DNA of 64,000 nucleotides from Calycina herbarum (GCA_001414485.1 LLEY01000092.1:1-64000); one strand, 5' to 3'; shown: positions 33,848 to 47,078, numbered from the stretch's first letter. Numbers and translations are program-made. The notes: a model not told the origin generated them from the letters alone.

Positions 33848-33965
33848 GTATACCTGAATGTATCGATACTGTTGAATGTGCAGATGAAATCGAGAAGAAA
33901 AATTGTTTCGACAGCAGATATTATTTTTTTGCTCCTACCAAGAAGAGGGCTAGGAAAAGTAAAGT
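33848..33965 (-). repeat. Degenerate dispersed repeat copy R1
   Basis: On the minus strand it reads CACTTTACTTTTCCTAGCCC, then TCTTCTTGG, ATCTGCTGTCGAAAC and, further on, CAACAGTATCGATA. The CTGCTGTCGAAA word and the pyrimidine-rich lead are shared with the other R copies. Confidence 0.45.
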
Positions 33966-34769
33966 GAATAATTTCCATTGCGTGACGAGTTGTACATAGC
34001 GTCACCAGCAACATATGTTCTGGCCTTTTTCAAAGCTAGGGTCCGAGCCTCCTGATGCATAATTAGTTCCCTCTAAACTTCAGTTGAGTTGGAGATGATT
34101 TCTAAATGCCTGTTGGCACCCTAGAAGATATACGTGCTTTTTAGAGGTATTGTGTCAACAAACAAACTTTGCTCGCTACAGTGCCCACTGATTTGGTTGG
34201 ATTGATTACGTTTTAGGAATTGAATGCGATGGAGGGATTGAGACCGAGTCGATCGAGATATAATTTAGAGGAATTGGAATACTACATCTAAAGAATGGTG
34301 AATCTTGAAACCAGCTCCCTGAACTTCTCGAGTTGTCGGGTTGTGGGTCATAGTGGTGGAATTGGCGGAGCCGAGAATACTTTAATCATTTCAAAGCCTT
34401 CCCTAGACAAGAGCTCGTTTATCTTCCTTTAAAGCAAACCCAGAATATAAGTAAACAATGAGAAAGAAACGAAAAGCTTTTATCCAGGAATAAGCTTCCT
34501 TTCGGGAGACTTGCTTGCACGAAAAAAACACTCTCTCTTCGTTGTGTCATCTGAAATCCTTTCCTGTCGGCTTATCCTCTTCCTGTATATATTTCTCGTC
34601 GCAGTCACCGCATCCTCAGAAGCTGCAGATTTTGAGACGGCCACTCTCTTCAGACACTATGATTGTTAGATCACTACTTTCGCACGGTGAATGGGGCTCT
34701 TTAGGTTCGAGGAGAGTGTACTTACAGTCACTGACTCACACTTAGTGCTTCTGCTAGTAGCAACTATTA

Positions 34770-34885
34770 GGGATGTCTGAATCTGTCGATACCTTTGACT
34801 ATGTAGATGGAATCGACAGCGGAGATTTCTTGGACTGCAGATATACTTAATAGCTGACAAGAAGAGGACTGAGAAAGTGCTTGGT
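34770..34885 (-). repeat. Degenerate dispersed repeat copy R2
   Basis: Inverted copy. The minus strand reads CACTTTCTCAGTCCTCTTCT, then TCCGCTGTCGATTCCATC and GGTATCGACAGATTC, aligning with R1 over about 110 bp. Confidence 0.45.
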
Positions 34886-35299
34886 TAAAGCGAGAAATTT
34901 CCATCAGAAAATAGGAAAGAGTACCGACAAGATATCATCCAAGCTGTTTCGAAAGAAAGGAGAAGGTGAAAACATCGCAGCAACTGAATCATTGATAGAA
35001 GTAGAGGAAGTCAGATTTGTGTTGAGGACGATCAATTGAATTGTGTGAATAAGAATGTGTATGAACCTAGTGACCACCATGAGCTTGCTACTTGAAGTGC
35101 TCATTTTGACTTCATGTTAGCTAATATTAACACTCTGAAAGCTGCCCCCAGTAGACAGACATCCAATAACATAGCATATCACAGCCACATCATTCTGTCC
35201 CCGCCTCCCCCTGCTATAGAACCCTCCAAGGCAGATGTCAATAATTCTCAAATTCCAAACCCACCTAATTTCCATCACTATCACAATCCCAATCATCAT

Positions 35300-35450
35300 G
35301 CTTTTACATACCTATACCGGAGACTTTTCTACTGTCAAAATAAAATCTATCTTCAATTTTATCTACACGCTCAGTGGTATTGATACAGCCAGATATTACA
35401 ACATCGTCAGTTATCGTCCACTATCGACGGGAATTAGTTCAGATGACAAA
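35300..35450 (+). repeat. Degenerate dispersed repeat copy R3
   Basis: Forward copy with CTTTTACATACCTATACC, TTCTACTGTCAAAATAAA, GTATTGATACAG and a terminal TTAGTTCAGATGAC. Confidence 0.4.
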
Positions 35451-35899
35451 GAAGGCACCTCAACTTCTTATATAGGTGTTTATTCTGATATTGTATCGGT
35501 TCACTAGTTACAGTATCGCCATTGGGAGTATACTTTTATTTTGTAAGAATAATTTCTTAGACTCTAAAACAGCTTTTCCATTATGTGCCTGGTTTAGGAC
35601 TATACTATGCATTCTTATTCACTTTCAACCAATAAGCTCCAGAGGGTGAAATTTGTATATTGTGACTTGATGTCCCGGACTATTATTCCAGTGAATCCCT
35701 TCTTTCTTCCATTGACTTTTTAGTGCCATTATACCTGCCTTACTAACCCACCAGGCCAAAAGCCACTGCAATTATGAGACATTTGTGACCGAATATCAGT
35801 TTTCGAATGAGTTTGCGCCGCAGGAGTTGAGAGAACAAGCTGACCCCTGGCGACATACTCCAAGTTATAGATGAAGAATCTACACTACGTCCTCAGCTT

Positions 35900-36005
35900 T
35901 CTTTTACTAACTTATACCCACGAATCTTCTGCTGTCGAAAACGTATATATCCTCAAATCTTTTGAGACCATCGATATATTCGACAGTGATGAATTCAGAT
36001 GAAAA
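35900..36005 (+). repeat. Degenerate dispersed repeat copy R4
   Basis: Forward copy with CTTTCTTTTACTAACTTATA, TCTGCTGTCGAAAACG, CATCGATATATTCGACAG and a terminal GAATTCAGATGAAAA. The last part links it to copies L1-L3 at 3.8-6.5 kb. Confidence 0.45.
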
Positions 36006-36484
36006 CTCAGGCATCTTAGAATCCTAGAAGAATTCCTATGGGAAGTGTATTTGATGGCTGCGGCAATAGGTAAGATAAAGAGTATGGTTTACAGGAGCAG
36101 GGGCAACAAACAGGGGGGTTTGTGAGGTCACGTGGACCGAAATGGATGAATGTAGACATGATGGAGATTCCGCATGTTTCAATTTGCTATTTGCTTGTTG
36201 AAAAGTGACAAAGAGGTGGTCAAATGATCTGACGTGTTTAGTTTGACTTACTGTTAAATATCACTTTTGATAAACAGTGAATTCCATTCCTGGAAAGTAG
36301 TCACCTTTCAACCACTTAAGCTCTGGATTTGGTTTTACTTACTGATATATGGAAACTTCAACACTGCACAAAACCCGTTTTGAGTGTATCCCCTTCAAAA
36401 ACGCACTAAAGCTTATCTAACAGAGTATGCCGCTACCATCATAGTATAGCTTCCATTACCTGCTAGCTTCCCAATTGCAGAGCT

Positions 36485-36590
36485 CTAGCTTTCTTTTGCA
36501 ATATCCACTGAAGGAATTTCTGCTGTCGAAAAAACACCCATCTTCGAGCTATTTTACACTCTCGATACTATCGAAAGTAAAAAAGCAAAG
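36485..36590 (+). repeat. Degenerate dispersed repeat copy R5
   Basis: Forward copy with AGCTTTCTTTTGCAATATCC, TTTCTGCTGTCGAAAAAAC and CTCGATACTATCGAAAG. Confidence 0.45.
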
Positions 36591-37550
36591 CAAAGCACTT
36601 GGCCACCTCTTGGGAATAAACTTCTTAGAAATAGGACTTAATTGATGATCTCGATAAAGTATTTTCATGTTTAATTTAGTGTCTTCAAAGTGGTGACGCA
36701 CCTTGCGGAAAAGGCGTCTCGGACCAGCGGTCGGGATGAAATTGCTGAGGTTCTTTAGGCTCTTTATATAGAAGGTTTTCTTGAGCATCTGCCTTTAGAT
36801 ACGTGCATAGGTATAAAGTGAATTGGCCATTATTCTAATAAATAGGACTCTGGTGGCTTGGGCTTATGTATAGTCAAGCTGTGGAGTCGAAGCTTCGATA
36901 TTTTAATGGCAAGGGTGAGAAATATTTTTAATGAGTTCACTCCACCTTAAATCATCTCTAAATAAAAAGGGGAACCTGAGTAAAGACATGGAGAGTATAA
37001 GGACGCTACTCGTCGGCTTGTGCGTGGTGTTGATATTTGTTCAATATTCTGTTGGCTGCATCACCACTTTAAGCAATTAATTATATTCTGCAGCAGCCAA
37101 CGGTCGCAAACACTCGGTTTTTGCTTGATATCGTAGATCTAATTGAATTGCATCATATAGTCAAGTTCATGTCGCGGATGGCGATTGCTTATATCAACCC
37201 CTATAGCTGTGCAAATGTAATTGAAGTTCGCACTTCATAATGTATATGCACTCACCCTTTGCTCTGAGTAACTAAACTTATATGAGAGATGTGTTTGTTA
37301 TACTATTGCAGATACTCCTTTCATTAGAGAATTATGTTAATATTTAATGTGGTCGATTGACTAAGGTAATTTAGGTGTTGCCAAGTCGGCAAATAACCAA
37401 GTTTTGTATATTTCGCTTCATATACGCATAAGCCGGCGAGTAATACATGAAAGGCAACGTGAGCGAAATAGCTGTCGGCACCTTTACTCCAGCTCACTCT
37501 TCACTTGACTACACTACTTGCCACATCAAAACAACATTCATATATATATA

Positions 37551-37586
37551 ACGTGGTTTATCACCGAGTGGCGCACTTTCCCCTAC
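37551..37586 (+). repeat. Pogo A left terminal inverted repeat (one 17-bp unit)
   Basis: ACGTGGTT, one unit TATCACCGAGTGGCGCA (37559-37575), then CTTTCCCCTAC. Confidence 0.9.
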
Positions 37587-38645
37587 TTCACTACCTACCA
37601 ACTTTAATACGCGTTTTCTCAACAACCAACCATGGAAATCCAAACCTAAGAAGCACGAATTATCCTATCTATCGAGGCTATTCGAACATCTAAAAAACTT
37701 AGTCGTCGCTCTGCTGCAAAAATCTACAAAGTCTCTAAAATAATACTTCGACATAGAATAGCTAGCCGAACCTATTGCCTCGAAACCAAACCTAATTGTT
37801 ATAAATTAAACGACTTAGAGAAGGAGACACTTGTTCGATATATACTTGATCTAGATATAAGAGGATTTACGCCCCGACTAGCTAGTATAGAAGATATAGT
37901 AAATTATATCCTCGAATTATAAGAGAGAAAACGCGTTAGTAAGCTCTAGGTACATCGATTTATATAACGTTAACTAGAATTAAAGACGTGTTTTAATCGC
38001 GTTTACGACTTTTAAAGAGCCTTATACGAAGATCTAGAGCTTATTAGCGCGTGGTTTCGACTTATAGAGAATATAAGAGTAAAATACAGTGTTTTAGACT
38101 ACGACTTTTATAACTTTGATAAGACAGGGTTTATAATAGGAATTATCTACCTAGCAATAGTTGTAACTCGCGCTGATCGACGTAGTAGAGGCAAGGCAGT
38201 TTAGCCTAGTAATCGGGAATAGGCTATAGTAATTACTTATATTAATAGCGAGGGTTAGGACGTGCCTCTGTTTTTAGTAGTTTAAGAGAAGAATTATCTC
38301 GCGAATTAGTATACTAAGAGCGGCCTCCTATATAACTAGGTTATTAAACCTATAAGTAATAGATAGACCGATAATAAGATAAGCCTAGAATAGCTACGAT
38401 ACTTTAATAAATATACTCGTGGTTACGCGAAAGAGCTATATCGAATACTAGTGTTAGATAGGTATAAGAGTTATAAATTAGCTATATTTCAAGAGTATTA
38501 TAAAGCTAATAATATTATTACTCTTTATCTACCTTCTTATTCCTCTTATTTAACCTAGCTACTCGACGTTAGGTGTTTTAGTATTCTTAAACATATATAT
38601 AAGCGTTAAATTAAGACCTTTATTAAAGCTTATATTAACGTGGTT

Positions 38646-38696
38646 TATCAGAACCTGGCGTATATCAGGACCTGGCGTATATTAGGACCTGGCGTA
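38646..38696 (+). repeat. Pogo B left end: three tandem 17-bp units
   Basis: TATCAGAACCTGGCGTA (38646-38662), TATCAGGACCTGGCGTA (38663-38679) and TATTAGGACCTGGCGTA (38680-38696) directly follow the outer ACGTGGTT. Confidence 0.9.
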
Positions 38697-38729
38697 CTTT
38701 TTCTTAGTATTTAACTTTGAATATTAATA

Positions 38730-40416
38730 AATTAACTATAATATATTAAATTAACTATAACTACTTAGAATCCGAAGAATCAGACATATCTACATCTATT
38801 TAACAAGTTCGTATATTATAACTAGCTTTTCCGTAAGTGCTATAACGCTGTCTAGACGATTGCCTCTTCTTCTTATTACCTCCCTCTATACGTAAGTCGC
38901 GTCGTACTTACTTATTAACGTTCTTTTAAATTAAAAGATCTTAGACATCCTCTACTATAAGTGCCCCCCCTTAATATACACGAGACTTTTTAGCTCTACG
39001 GCGTTTGCTTAAGGCTTTATTCGCTGCTCGAAGAGTACGTACTTCAGTAGATAACAAGGTTATCTTATAAGCTATTCGCTCTATACCTTTTGCTAATATA
39101 GCAACTGTCTTAAATAGTAGAGTCGGCGAGCTCCCCTGGTAACAGGTAATCCGTTTCTGAACAAGAGTCGATTATAAGAGCGCTTTAGTAGAGTTTGAGA
39201 GAGTCTAGGAGATCTAAGTATTAGAATTAGCAGTAGAGGGTCTTAGGGGAGTTAGAGTCCGTAACCTTACGTTAAGCTTTAAAAGTACTACTTACAGGTT
39301 AAAAGGTACTAGGCCAGCTCTATAGAATCTAGCTTAAGCGTTCTAGACCGTTATTAATTCTTTATATACTACTATAAAAGCTAAAAAGAACTCTACCTTT
39401 GTAATATAGTTAATATAAGCTTTAATAAACGTCTTAATCTGCCGACTATACACCTGCTTTAATATACTAAAGTATCTAATATTAAGTAGTTAGATTATAT
39501 AGAATAAGTAAGAAGGTAGTCTAAGAGTTATAATATTATATACTTTATAATACTCTTGAAATTCAGCCGATTTATAACTCTTATACCTATCTAACACTAG
39601 TATTCGATATAGACTCTTTATACGACTAGTAGTATATTTATCGAAGTGTTTTAGCTATTCTAGACCTATCTCGTTGTTTATCTATCTATTACTTGTCGGT
39701 TTAATAACCTAGTTATATAGGAGGCCGCCGTCTATATACTAATTCGTAAGATAATTCTTCTCTTAGATAACTAAAAATAGAGAGATATTCTAACTCTCGC
39801 TATTAATATAAGCAATTGCTATAGCCTATTCCCGATTGCCTAGCTAAACTGCCTTACCTCTACTACGTCGATCTATATATATAATAACTATTATAAGGCA
39901 AATCACACCTATTATAAAGCCTGTTTCGTCGAAGTTATAGAAATCGTAATCTAAAACACTGTATTTCGCTCTTATATTTTATATAAGTTAGAACCACGCG
40001 CTAATTAGATTAGGATCTTCTTATAAGGCTCTTTAGAAGTCGTAAACGCGATTAAAACGCGTCTTTAACCCTGGTTGTTGTTATATAAATCGATATACTT
40101 AAAGCTTACTAACGCGTTTCTCTCCCCGCGATTCGAGGATATAATTTGCTATATCTTCTATACTAGCTAGCCGGGGTATAAACCCTCTAGAATCTAAGTC
40201 AAGTATATTCTAAAGAATCACTTCCTTCTTAAGTTGAGTTAATTTGATATTTGCTAGCCGTCGTTCTAAGAGAGGAAGTTAGCTGTTTATTCTACAGCGA
40301 AGGCTAGTTTTAGAGACTTTGTAGATTTTTATAGCAGACCGACGACTAAGCTTTTTAGATAATCGGATAGCCTTAATAGCTAAGATGATTCGAGCTTCTT
40401 AAGTTTGAATTTCTAT
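38730..40416 (-). pseudogene. Pogo B transposase, RIP-inactivated
   Basis: Full-length minus-strand frame. The start codon has become ATA (40414-40416), and TAA/TAG stand at Gln/Trp sites from the sixth codon on. Landmarks match pogo A: SKKLSRRSAIKIYKVSK, RGFIPRLASIEDIANYILES, YNFDETGFIIGVI (here the E is kept), RILVLDRYKSYKSAEFQEYY, KAYINYITKVEFFLAF, RAANKALSKRRRAKKSRV and a C-terminal YSTYGKASYNIRTC, in which two knuckle Cys have become Tyr. No indel breaks the frame, so all the damage is point mutation. Confidence 0.85.
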
Positions 40417-40472
40417 TAGTAGTTATTAAGATAACACGTGTTAAAATAATAAAGTAGAGAAGATAGGAAAAG

Positions 40473-40506
40473 TGCGCTAGGTCCTGATATACGCCAGGTT
40501 CTAATA
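40473..40506 (-). repeat. Pogo B right end: two tandem 17-bp units
   Basis: Read toward the element interior on the minus strand: TATTAGAACCTGGCGTA (40506-40490), then TATCAGGACCTAGCGCA (40489-40473). Confidence 0.9.
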
Positions 40507-40868
40507 AACCACGTTAACTATATTACTAAGGTTAAGTTCTTTTTAGCTTTTTATATAGCTTATAAGTAATTAATAATAACTTAAAACACTTAAGCTAGAT
40601 TCTATAGAGCTGGCTTAGTACCTTTTAATCCCTAGGCTATAATATCAAAGCTTAATATCTAATTACGAACTCCTATATCTACTAGACCTCTCTCTACGGC
40701 TGCTAACTCTTAGGTCTTATAGACCTCTTATAATCTAACTAACGCTCTTTCGTAAATAACTTTAGTTAAGAATCGTATTTTACAGTATTAAGGAAGCTCG
40801 CTAACCTCTATTTTCGAGACTATAGTTGTATTAGTAAAGGGTATAGGGTTATTAGCTTATGAGATAAC

Positions 40869-41307
40869 TGTTACGAATCACGTGTAAGTATATAATAAGT
40901 AGAGACTAGGCGGCGCTCTAATAGGTTAAGTACTATCGGAAACTCTTATAAGTAAAAGAGGGATCCTTAGACTAGCTAAGCGATCTATGGATTTCCTTTG
41001 GTAAAAAAGTATTACGTGACCTAGTCGCCTAAGTCGCCTAAGTCGCCTGTCGACTGAAGCGATTAGGGCGAGCGACTAGAGCGACTAGAACGGGAGACTA
41101 TAGTTCTATATAAGACTGGCACGTCTGCTATTAGATAGAAGCTTTATACTTAACTTTAGTTATTAATCTTATTATCTTGTTTAATATCTTTGATATAAGT
41201 AACGAGTTTACTTCTAAGTGAATAATTTAGCGTATCTATACTTCTTACTTATATACTAACCTTCGAGACTTAGTTATCTTTGTTTAGTTTGTTTAAGTTT
41301 TATTATA
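40869..41307 (+). repeat. Gypsy-1 5' LTR
   Basis: 439 bp, beginning TGTTACGAATCACGTG and ending TTATTATA. The differences from the 3' LTR that I compared are all transitions, and this copy is the more AT-rich. It includes tandem CCTAAGTCG units and an inverted GCGACTAGA array (41021-41089). Confidence 0.95.
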
Positions 41308-41479
41308 CTTTAAGTACCTGCTTAGAAGTTCAGTCGCTATAGCCTTAGTAACCCCTGCCGTAGCAACTAGCTTAAATATTAGTCGAGTCAACGTTGTAGG
41401 AACATCTGGAAGTGTAACTAGAAGGACACTTGCTAGTATATAGTTAACTAGAAATAACGATAATATTAGTATACTAGAC

Positions 41480-43430
41480 ATCTCCGAGCTCTATAAGATC
41501 GAAGTACTTGAATCTATTAAAGTTAAGATACTAGATATATATTATAGGAAGCGAAAGGAACTCGACTTATTCCTTCTTTAAATAGACATCTACTTTAACT
41601 TTAATTTTAATAAGTTTAAAGGTAATTATAATTTATAAACTATCTTTGCTATCTTCTACCTTAGGGGATTAGTATTAGAATAGGCTTAGCTATACTTAGA
41701 GAACTTCTTTAAAAATAAGAATAAAGATAGAAAGATAGAATTAACTAAGATTATATTTAAATCTTAGAGAGGATTTAAGATAACTATTAGAAAAGTCTTT
41801 AGAGACTTCGATATAATCTAAACAGCTATATATAAGCTTTTGGAATTATACTAGACTAGATTAGTAATAGATTACGCTAATAAGTTTTAACGTTATAGAA
41901 CGAAGTTAGAATAGAATATAATCGCTTTTATAGAACTCTTTTATAGAGGATTAAAGGTATATATTTATAAAGAAATAGCTAAGTAGAATATATAATTCTT
42001 AACTATTATAGGTATAATTAAGGAAGTTGTTTAACTAGATAACCGCCTATATAAATTTAGGAAGAGTAACCCTAGGTATAGGGAAAAGAGTAAAGGGTTA
42101 GGAAAGTAGAAGTACTCTTATACTAATAAACATAGTAAGAAGGTAAATGCTATATAGAAGAAAACCTTTCTAAAGAAAGGAGGACTTTCCTAGGAAGAGC
42201 GAAATCGTCGACGCGAGTAGAACTTATATTATAATTATAGCCTACTAGGTTATAGAGTAAACGAGTATAGTAAGACGAAAGACTCTAAGAGGAAGAAATA
42301 AATTAATACTACTATTTAATAATAGGTAGCCTTAACTGATTATATTAAACTTATAGATAAGGAGCTTAAAGTACGAGGATATAGAATCTAGATTAAAAAT
42401 AATAAAGGAATTAGTAGTATATAAGACACTAATAATAATAGAGATCTACTTCTTAAGGAATATTATAATATATAATTAGTAATAGAATCTGAGTAATCTT
42501 TTTAAGAGGAATATAAATTACTACTATTAACTAGTTCTTTAGAGACATCGGATTTATCTTCTAGTTTAGAAGGAGAAATAAGAAATAAAGACCTTAAAGT
42601 TAGAGAAACTTAGGCTTTCCTTAGAACCTTTAAATAAGGAAATCGATAGGTATATATTAATAACTAGAAGCTAGACTTCTAGAGTCCTTATACTATATAG
42701 AGAGTTAACCTAACTATTTTAATAATATATATAGTTATAAGAAATAACCTTAAGATAATAACTTTAGTTAGCCTAATTACTAGGTAGGAAACTATTAAAA
42801 ATAAGGAACCTATATATATCTAACTACGAATTAAGAGACCTACTTATTCTAAGGTTAGAGACGTGTAAAAGGTATACGATATTTTAGAAGAAACTAGTAT
42901 ATAGACGTAGTAAGTCTTAACGGGATTTAAAAGATAAATTAAAACCTTCTTTTATAGAATAGTATCTGAAGACGTTATACTAAAAGAATTTAAATAATAT
43001 ATTATAGTTGTGTTAATTAGTAAGAATAGAATAATATTTAGAGAATATAGTTTACTAAGACTGTTTAGTATACTACTCTAGGAACAAAGGAAGCTCGATA
43101 TTATAAAATAGGCTAAAACGGAACTAGAAGAATTTTACTATCCTCTAGTAGGAGAACTATAGTTTATAAAAATAGTTTAAGAAATAATAGTATAATAAAT
43201 ACGATATAAACTAAGTCTAACCTTAGACTAGTTATTATAGAAACGGTTTAAAGGAATCTTACTAGAACCTACTAGAATAGTAGAATATTATTAGATATAT
43301 AAGGTAATATTATTAGATGATAAAAGAGTAGTATTCTTTCCTTAGTCCTGGATTTAGGCTATTAAGGAAAAGATTTAAGAGACTATATATTTAAGGTTTA
43401 CTATATAAAACTAGAGATAAGTGTGTTAGA
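41480..43430 (+). pseudogene. Gypsy-1 gag and long gag-frame extension
   Basis: The gag core (about 41480-42080) has the retrotransposon capsid pattern: RKRKELDLFLLQIDIYFNFN, a TIFAIFYLRGLVLE stretch, TAIYKLLELYQTR and FIELFYRGLKVYI, with TAG at former Gln/Trp. A CCHC knuckle at about 42226-42270 now reads NYSLLGYRVNEYSK, all Cys and the His turned into Tyr. The same frame (42302 onward) then stays open, apart from TAA/TAG, for about 1.1 kb before the protease frame takes over at an offset of -1. I recognise no domain in that extension. Confidence 0.7.
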
Positions 43431-46400
43431 GGCTACTTTAGACTATCTATATATAGAAGAACTATGGTTTATAGAAGCTATTATTGAAACTAGTTATAAA
43501 TAGATCTAATATAATTATAGACAAATACTAAAACGATTTATAGGAGGGATTTCTAGGATAATAGGAATCCTAGAATATAGATTAATATACGAGGTAATAT
43601 ATGTTAATAAGGAAAGAGTAAGATTCTTTCTATAGTATAAGAACGAGGAAAGGCGAAATTATAATTGTAAAAATCAGTCTTTTAAAGTCTAATATGTTAA
43701 AGCAAAGTTAGACGCTACTTTAGGAGAAAGACAGTTAGTAGTAACTATAGAAATTAAGAGAAAGAAGTTACGAGTTATAATAGACTTAGGAGCAACGAGT
43801 AACTTTATCTTCTTAATAGCTTAAGAGAAGCTAAACATTCTAATTAAAAAGATAAGACCTTATTAACTAGGAGTAGTTAATAAAATAGATATTATATATT
43901 AAAATAGGATTATTAATTAATAAACTATTCTAACGAAGATTAATATCGAAAGATACTACTTAGATATATAATTTAATATCGTTAAAATAGGAAGTAAGGA
44001 AGTAATACTTAGTATACTATAGATTTAGGAATATAATCTAGAAATTAACTAGAAAGCTAGAAAGATAACTTTTAGTTAATATAAATACAAGGGTTCGCGT
44101 TTATAACTTTAAGGCTAGAACAAGGTTAGTACTACCTCTTCTAAAGCGCTAGAACACCTTGCCTAAGGTCCTTTACAGGTTAATAAGAAAGCTAATAACG
44201 AAATACCTATATAGTATAGAGAATTTAAGGCTTTGTTTAAAAACCTAGAAGACTTATAAGCTTTACTAAAATATTACTTATAGGATTATAAGATTAAATT
44301 AAAAGAGGGTTATTACCTCTTAAAGTAGAAGCTTTAGTTATATAACTAGAAAAGCCTATAAAGAATAGAAAGTTATATAAAGGAAGGTATTAAGAAGGGA
44401 TATATTAGAAGATCTAAGTCGCTAATTACCTTAAATATGCTTATTATTAAGAAGAAAGACGATCTAGATAGAAGAGTATATGTTGATTACTAAGAAGTAA
44501 ATTACGCTATAGTTAAGAACGCTTATCTGCTACTACCTAGCTAATACTTATAGGATAAGTTAGGTAAGGTAGTATAGTTTACGAAACTAGATTAATAAAA
44601 CGCTTATAGACTTATATAAATAAAAGTCGGAGACGAATAGAAGATAGTATTTACCTTACTATCGGGCCTTTATAAATATATAGTTATACTATTTAAACTT
44701 TATAATATACTAGCTATATATTAGAGATAGAATAATAACATTTTAGGAGATCTTCTAGAAGTAATAGTAATCTATTACCTAGATAATATCTTAATCTTCT
44801 TAGAGAAAGAAGAGGAATATAAGGGATATATAAGAGAAGTTTTATAACAACTTATAAAAGTAAATTCTTAGTTAAAACTCTTGAAATACGAGTTTAGAGT
44901 AACTTAGACACTTTTCCTAGGATAGGTATTTAGTCTAGGAAAAATAGAAATAAATTTAGTAAAGATCTAAGACATTTTAAACTAGAAATTACTAGAGAAT
45001 ATAAAAGATATATAGTCCTTCCTTAGATTTATAAACTTTTACTATCTATTTATATAAGACTATATAAAGATTACTAAACTAATATTAGTACTAGTTAAGA
45101 AAGCTATTAGGTTTATATAGAATAAATAGGTAGAGAATGCTTTTTAGAAAATTAAAGCAAAGTTTATAAAAAAGCCTATTCTATATGATTTTAATATAGA
45201 TAAACCTAGTATAATTGAAATAGATGTCTTAGATATAGTAGTAGGTACGGTTTATCTATAGCTAAATAATAAGAGAAAACTTATACCTATTATATATTAT
45301 TCTAAAATATTTAACTTAATATAATAAAACTATAGCATCTTCGACAAGGAACTGCTTACTATAGTATTAGCTTTAGAATACTAGAGAATTTATTTATAGC
45401 TAGTAAAATACTTAGTTATAGTTTTATCTAACTATAAGAACCTTAGGACATTTACAACGACTAAGGAACTTATAATAAGATAACTAGCTAGATAGTTAGA
45501 AATACTAGAAGGATTTAACATTGTTATTTAATATATAAAAGGGATGTTAAATACTTAAGCTAATACTCTTAGCTAGAAACCTAGATATAAGGGAAATAAG
45601 GAGTATAAGAAGAGTACGATCTTAAAAACTCTTAAGAATAGAGACTTAGTACCTACTATATATAAGATAGTAGTAATAAACAATATCTAGATAGATAAAA
45701 TTCAGAATATATATAAAGGTTATAACTAGTATATAAAAGGAAAATTATAGGTCCTTAGCTTATATATAAAGGAATTTATATAAGAATACTATACTATGCT
45801 TACTTATAGATACTAAGGAATTCGTAGAACCCTCTAGAGAATAAGATAATACTACTATGTTGATTAGTTATTTATAATAGTTAAGGAAGTGATAGTAGAA
45901 TATAATACCTATACTAGGAATAAGGCTTCTTACTATACTTCTTATAGATAGATAAACACTACTCTAATACTATAGATACCTTAGAAATTAATATCTATAG
46001 ATTTTATTATTAAATTACTAAAATCTAAAGATCTAATAATAGGAGTTAAATATAATATAATCCTAGTTATTATAAAACGACTTATAAAGTATATAATTCT
46101 TATAGTATATATAGAGTTAAGTATAGCTAAGGAACTGGTATTTATATTCCTTAGGGAAGTAGTTTTAAGATATAGACTACTAGAAGAAATACTCTTAGAT
46201 AAAGACAAGCTCTTTACCTTAAAATTTTAAATTACTCTTATAGAACGATTAGGTATAAAAAGAAAGCTCTTTATAGCTTTCTACTCTTAAATAAATAAAG
46301 GAAACAAACAGATGAATTAAGTAGTTAAAATATACCTTCGTTATTATATAAACTACTAGTAAGATAACTAGGTAGAGCTGCTACCTCTAGCATAGTTCGC

Positions 46401-46749
46401 TTATAATAGTTTAGTAACGGAAATAACACTTATTACGCTATTCTATACTAACTTTAGATATAAATTATTAGCGTATCGAGAACTACTATCTACAACTATT
46501 AATAACTAACTTACTTATATTTATGTCTTAAAAATTAAGAGTCTATATAAGGAACTTATAGAAGACCTATAATTTGTAGTAGAAAGAAATACACACTACT
46601 ATAATAAACGACGTAGTTAAGAGCTAACGCTAAAAGAGAGAGATAAAGTCTACTTAGTATAAAAGAATATTAATATAAAAAGACTAAGTAATAAACTAGA
46701 TTATAAAAAACTTAGACTATTTAAAATTAAACACGTTAAAGGACCTTTG

Positions 46750-47078
46750 TGTTACGGACCTGGCCACCGCCGAGCACGTGACTCGCGTACGGCTGCTCGC
46801 CGGCGTCCGCAAAGCCTGCCATTCCTAGCCTAGCCTAGAACTATTCCTACCTAGGCTAGGAACCATTTCTACAAACGGATCGACATTCCTATAACTTATC
46901 GATTCCTTAGCTATCTCTATATTATAGGACCTCTAGAAGTCTCCTCTTTCCTTCTCTTCTCTTCTATAGCTTTAGATCTTCAATTGAACCACCTCTTACT
47001 TCTCTGATTATCCGCTACACCTATATATACTATAGGTAAGGATAACTACTAGAGGGCTAGCAGATTAGGTTTATTACA
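46750..47078 (+). repeat. Gypsy-2 5' LTR
   Basis: 329 bp, TGTTACGGACCTGGCCACCG to TTTATTACA. The differences from the 3' LTR that I compared are transitions. Confidence 0.95.

Larger units (their letters stand above)
32928..37550. other. 4.6-kb gene-free, AT-rich flank of the transposon nest
   Basis: No supported gene. It contains at least five copies of a degenerate repeat in both orientations (33848, 34770, 35300, 35900 and 36485). The pogo A insertion (37551) follows an AT microsatellite. Frames in this stretch have no domains and mostly reflect low complexity. Confidence 0.55.
38638..40514 (-). mobile_element. Fot1/pogo-type DNA transposon B, nested in pogo A
   Basis: 1877 bp with terminal inverted repeats that begin ACGTGGTTTATCAGAACCTG on the left and end in the inverse on the right. 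TA flanks on both sides (38636-38637 and 40515-40516). The insertion splits the pogo A transposase inside a codon stretch reading AYIN-YITK. The element is in the opposite orientation to pogo A. Its transposase is a relative of A's but is clearly a different family (different TIR core). Confidence 0.9.
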
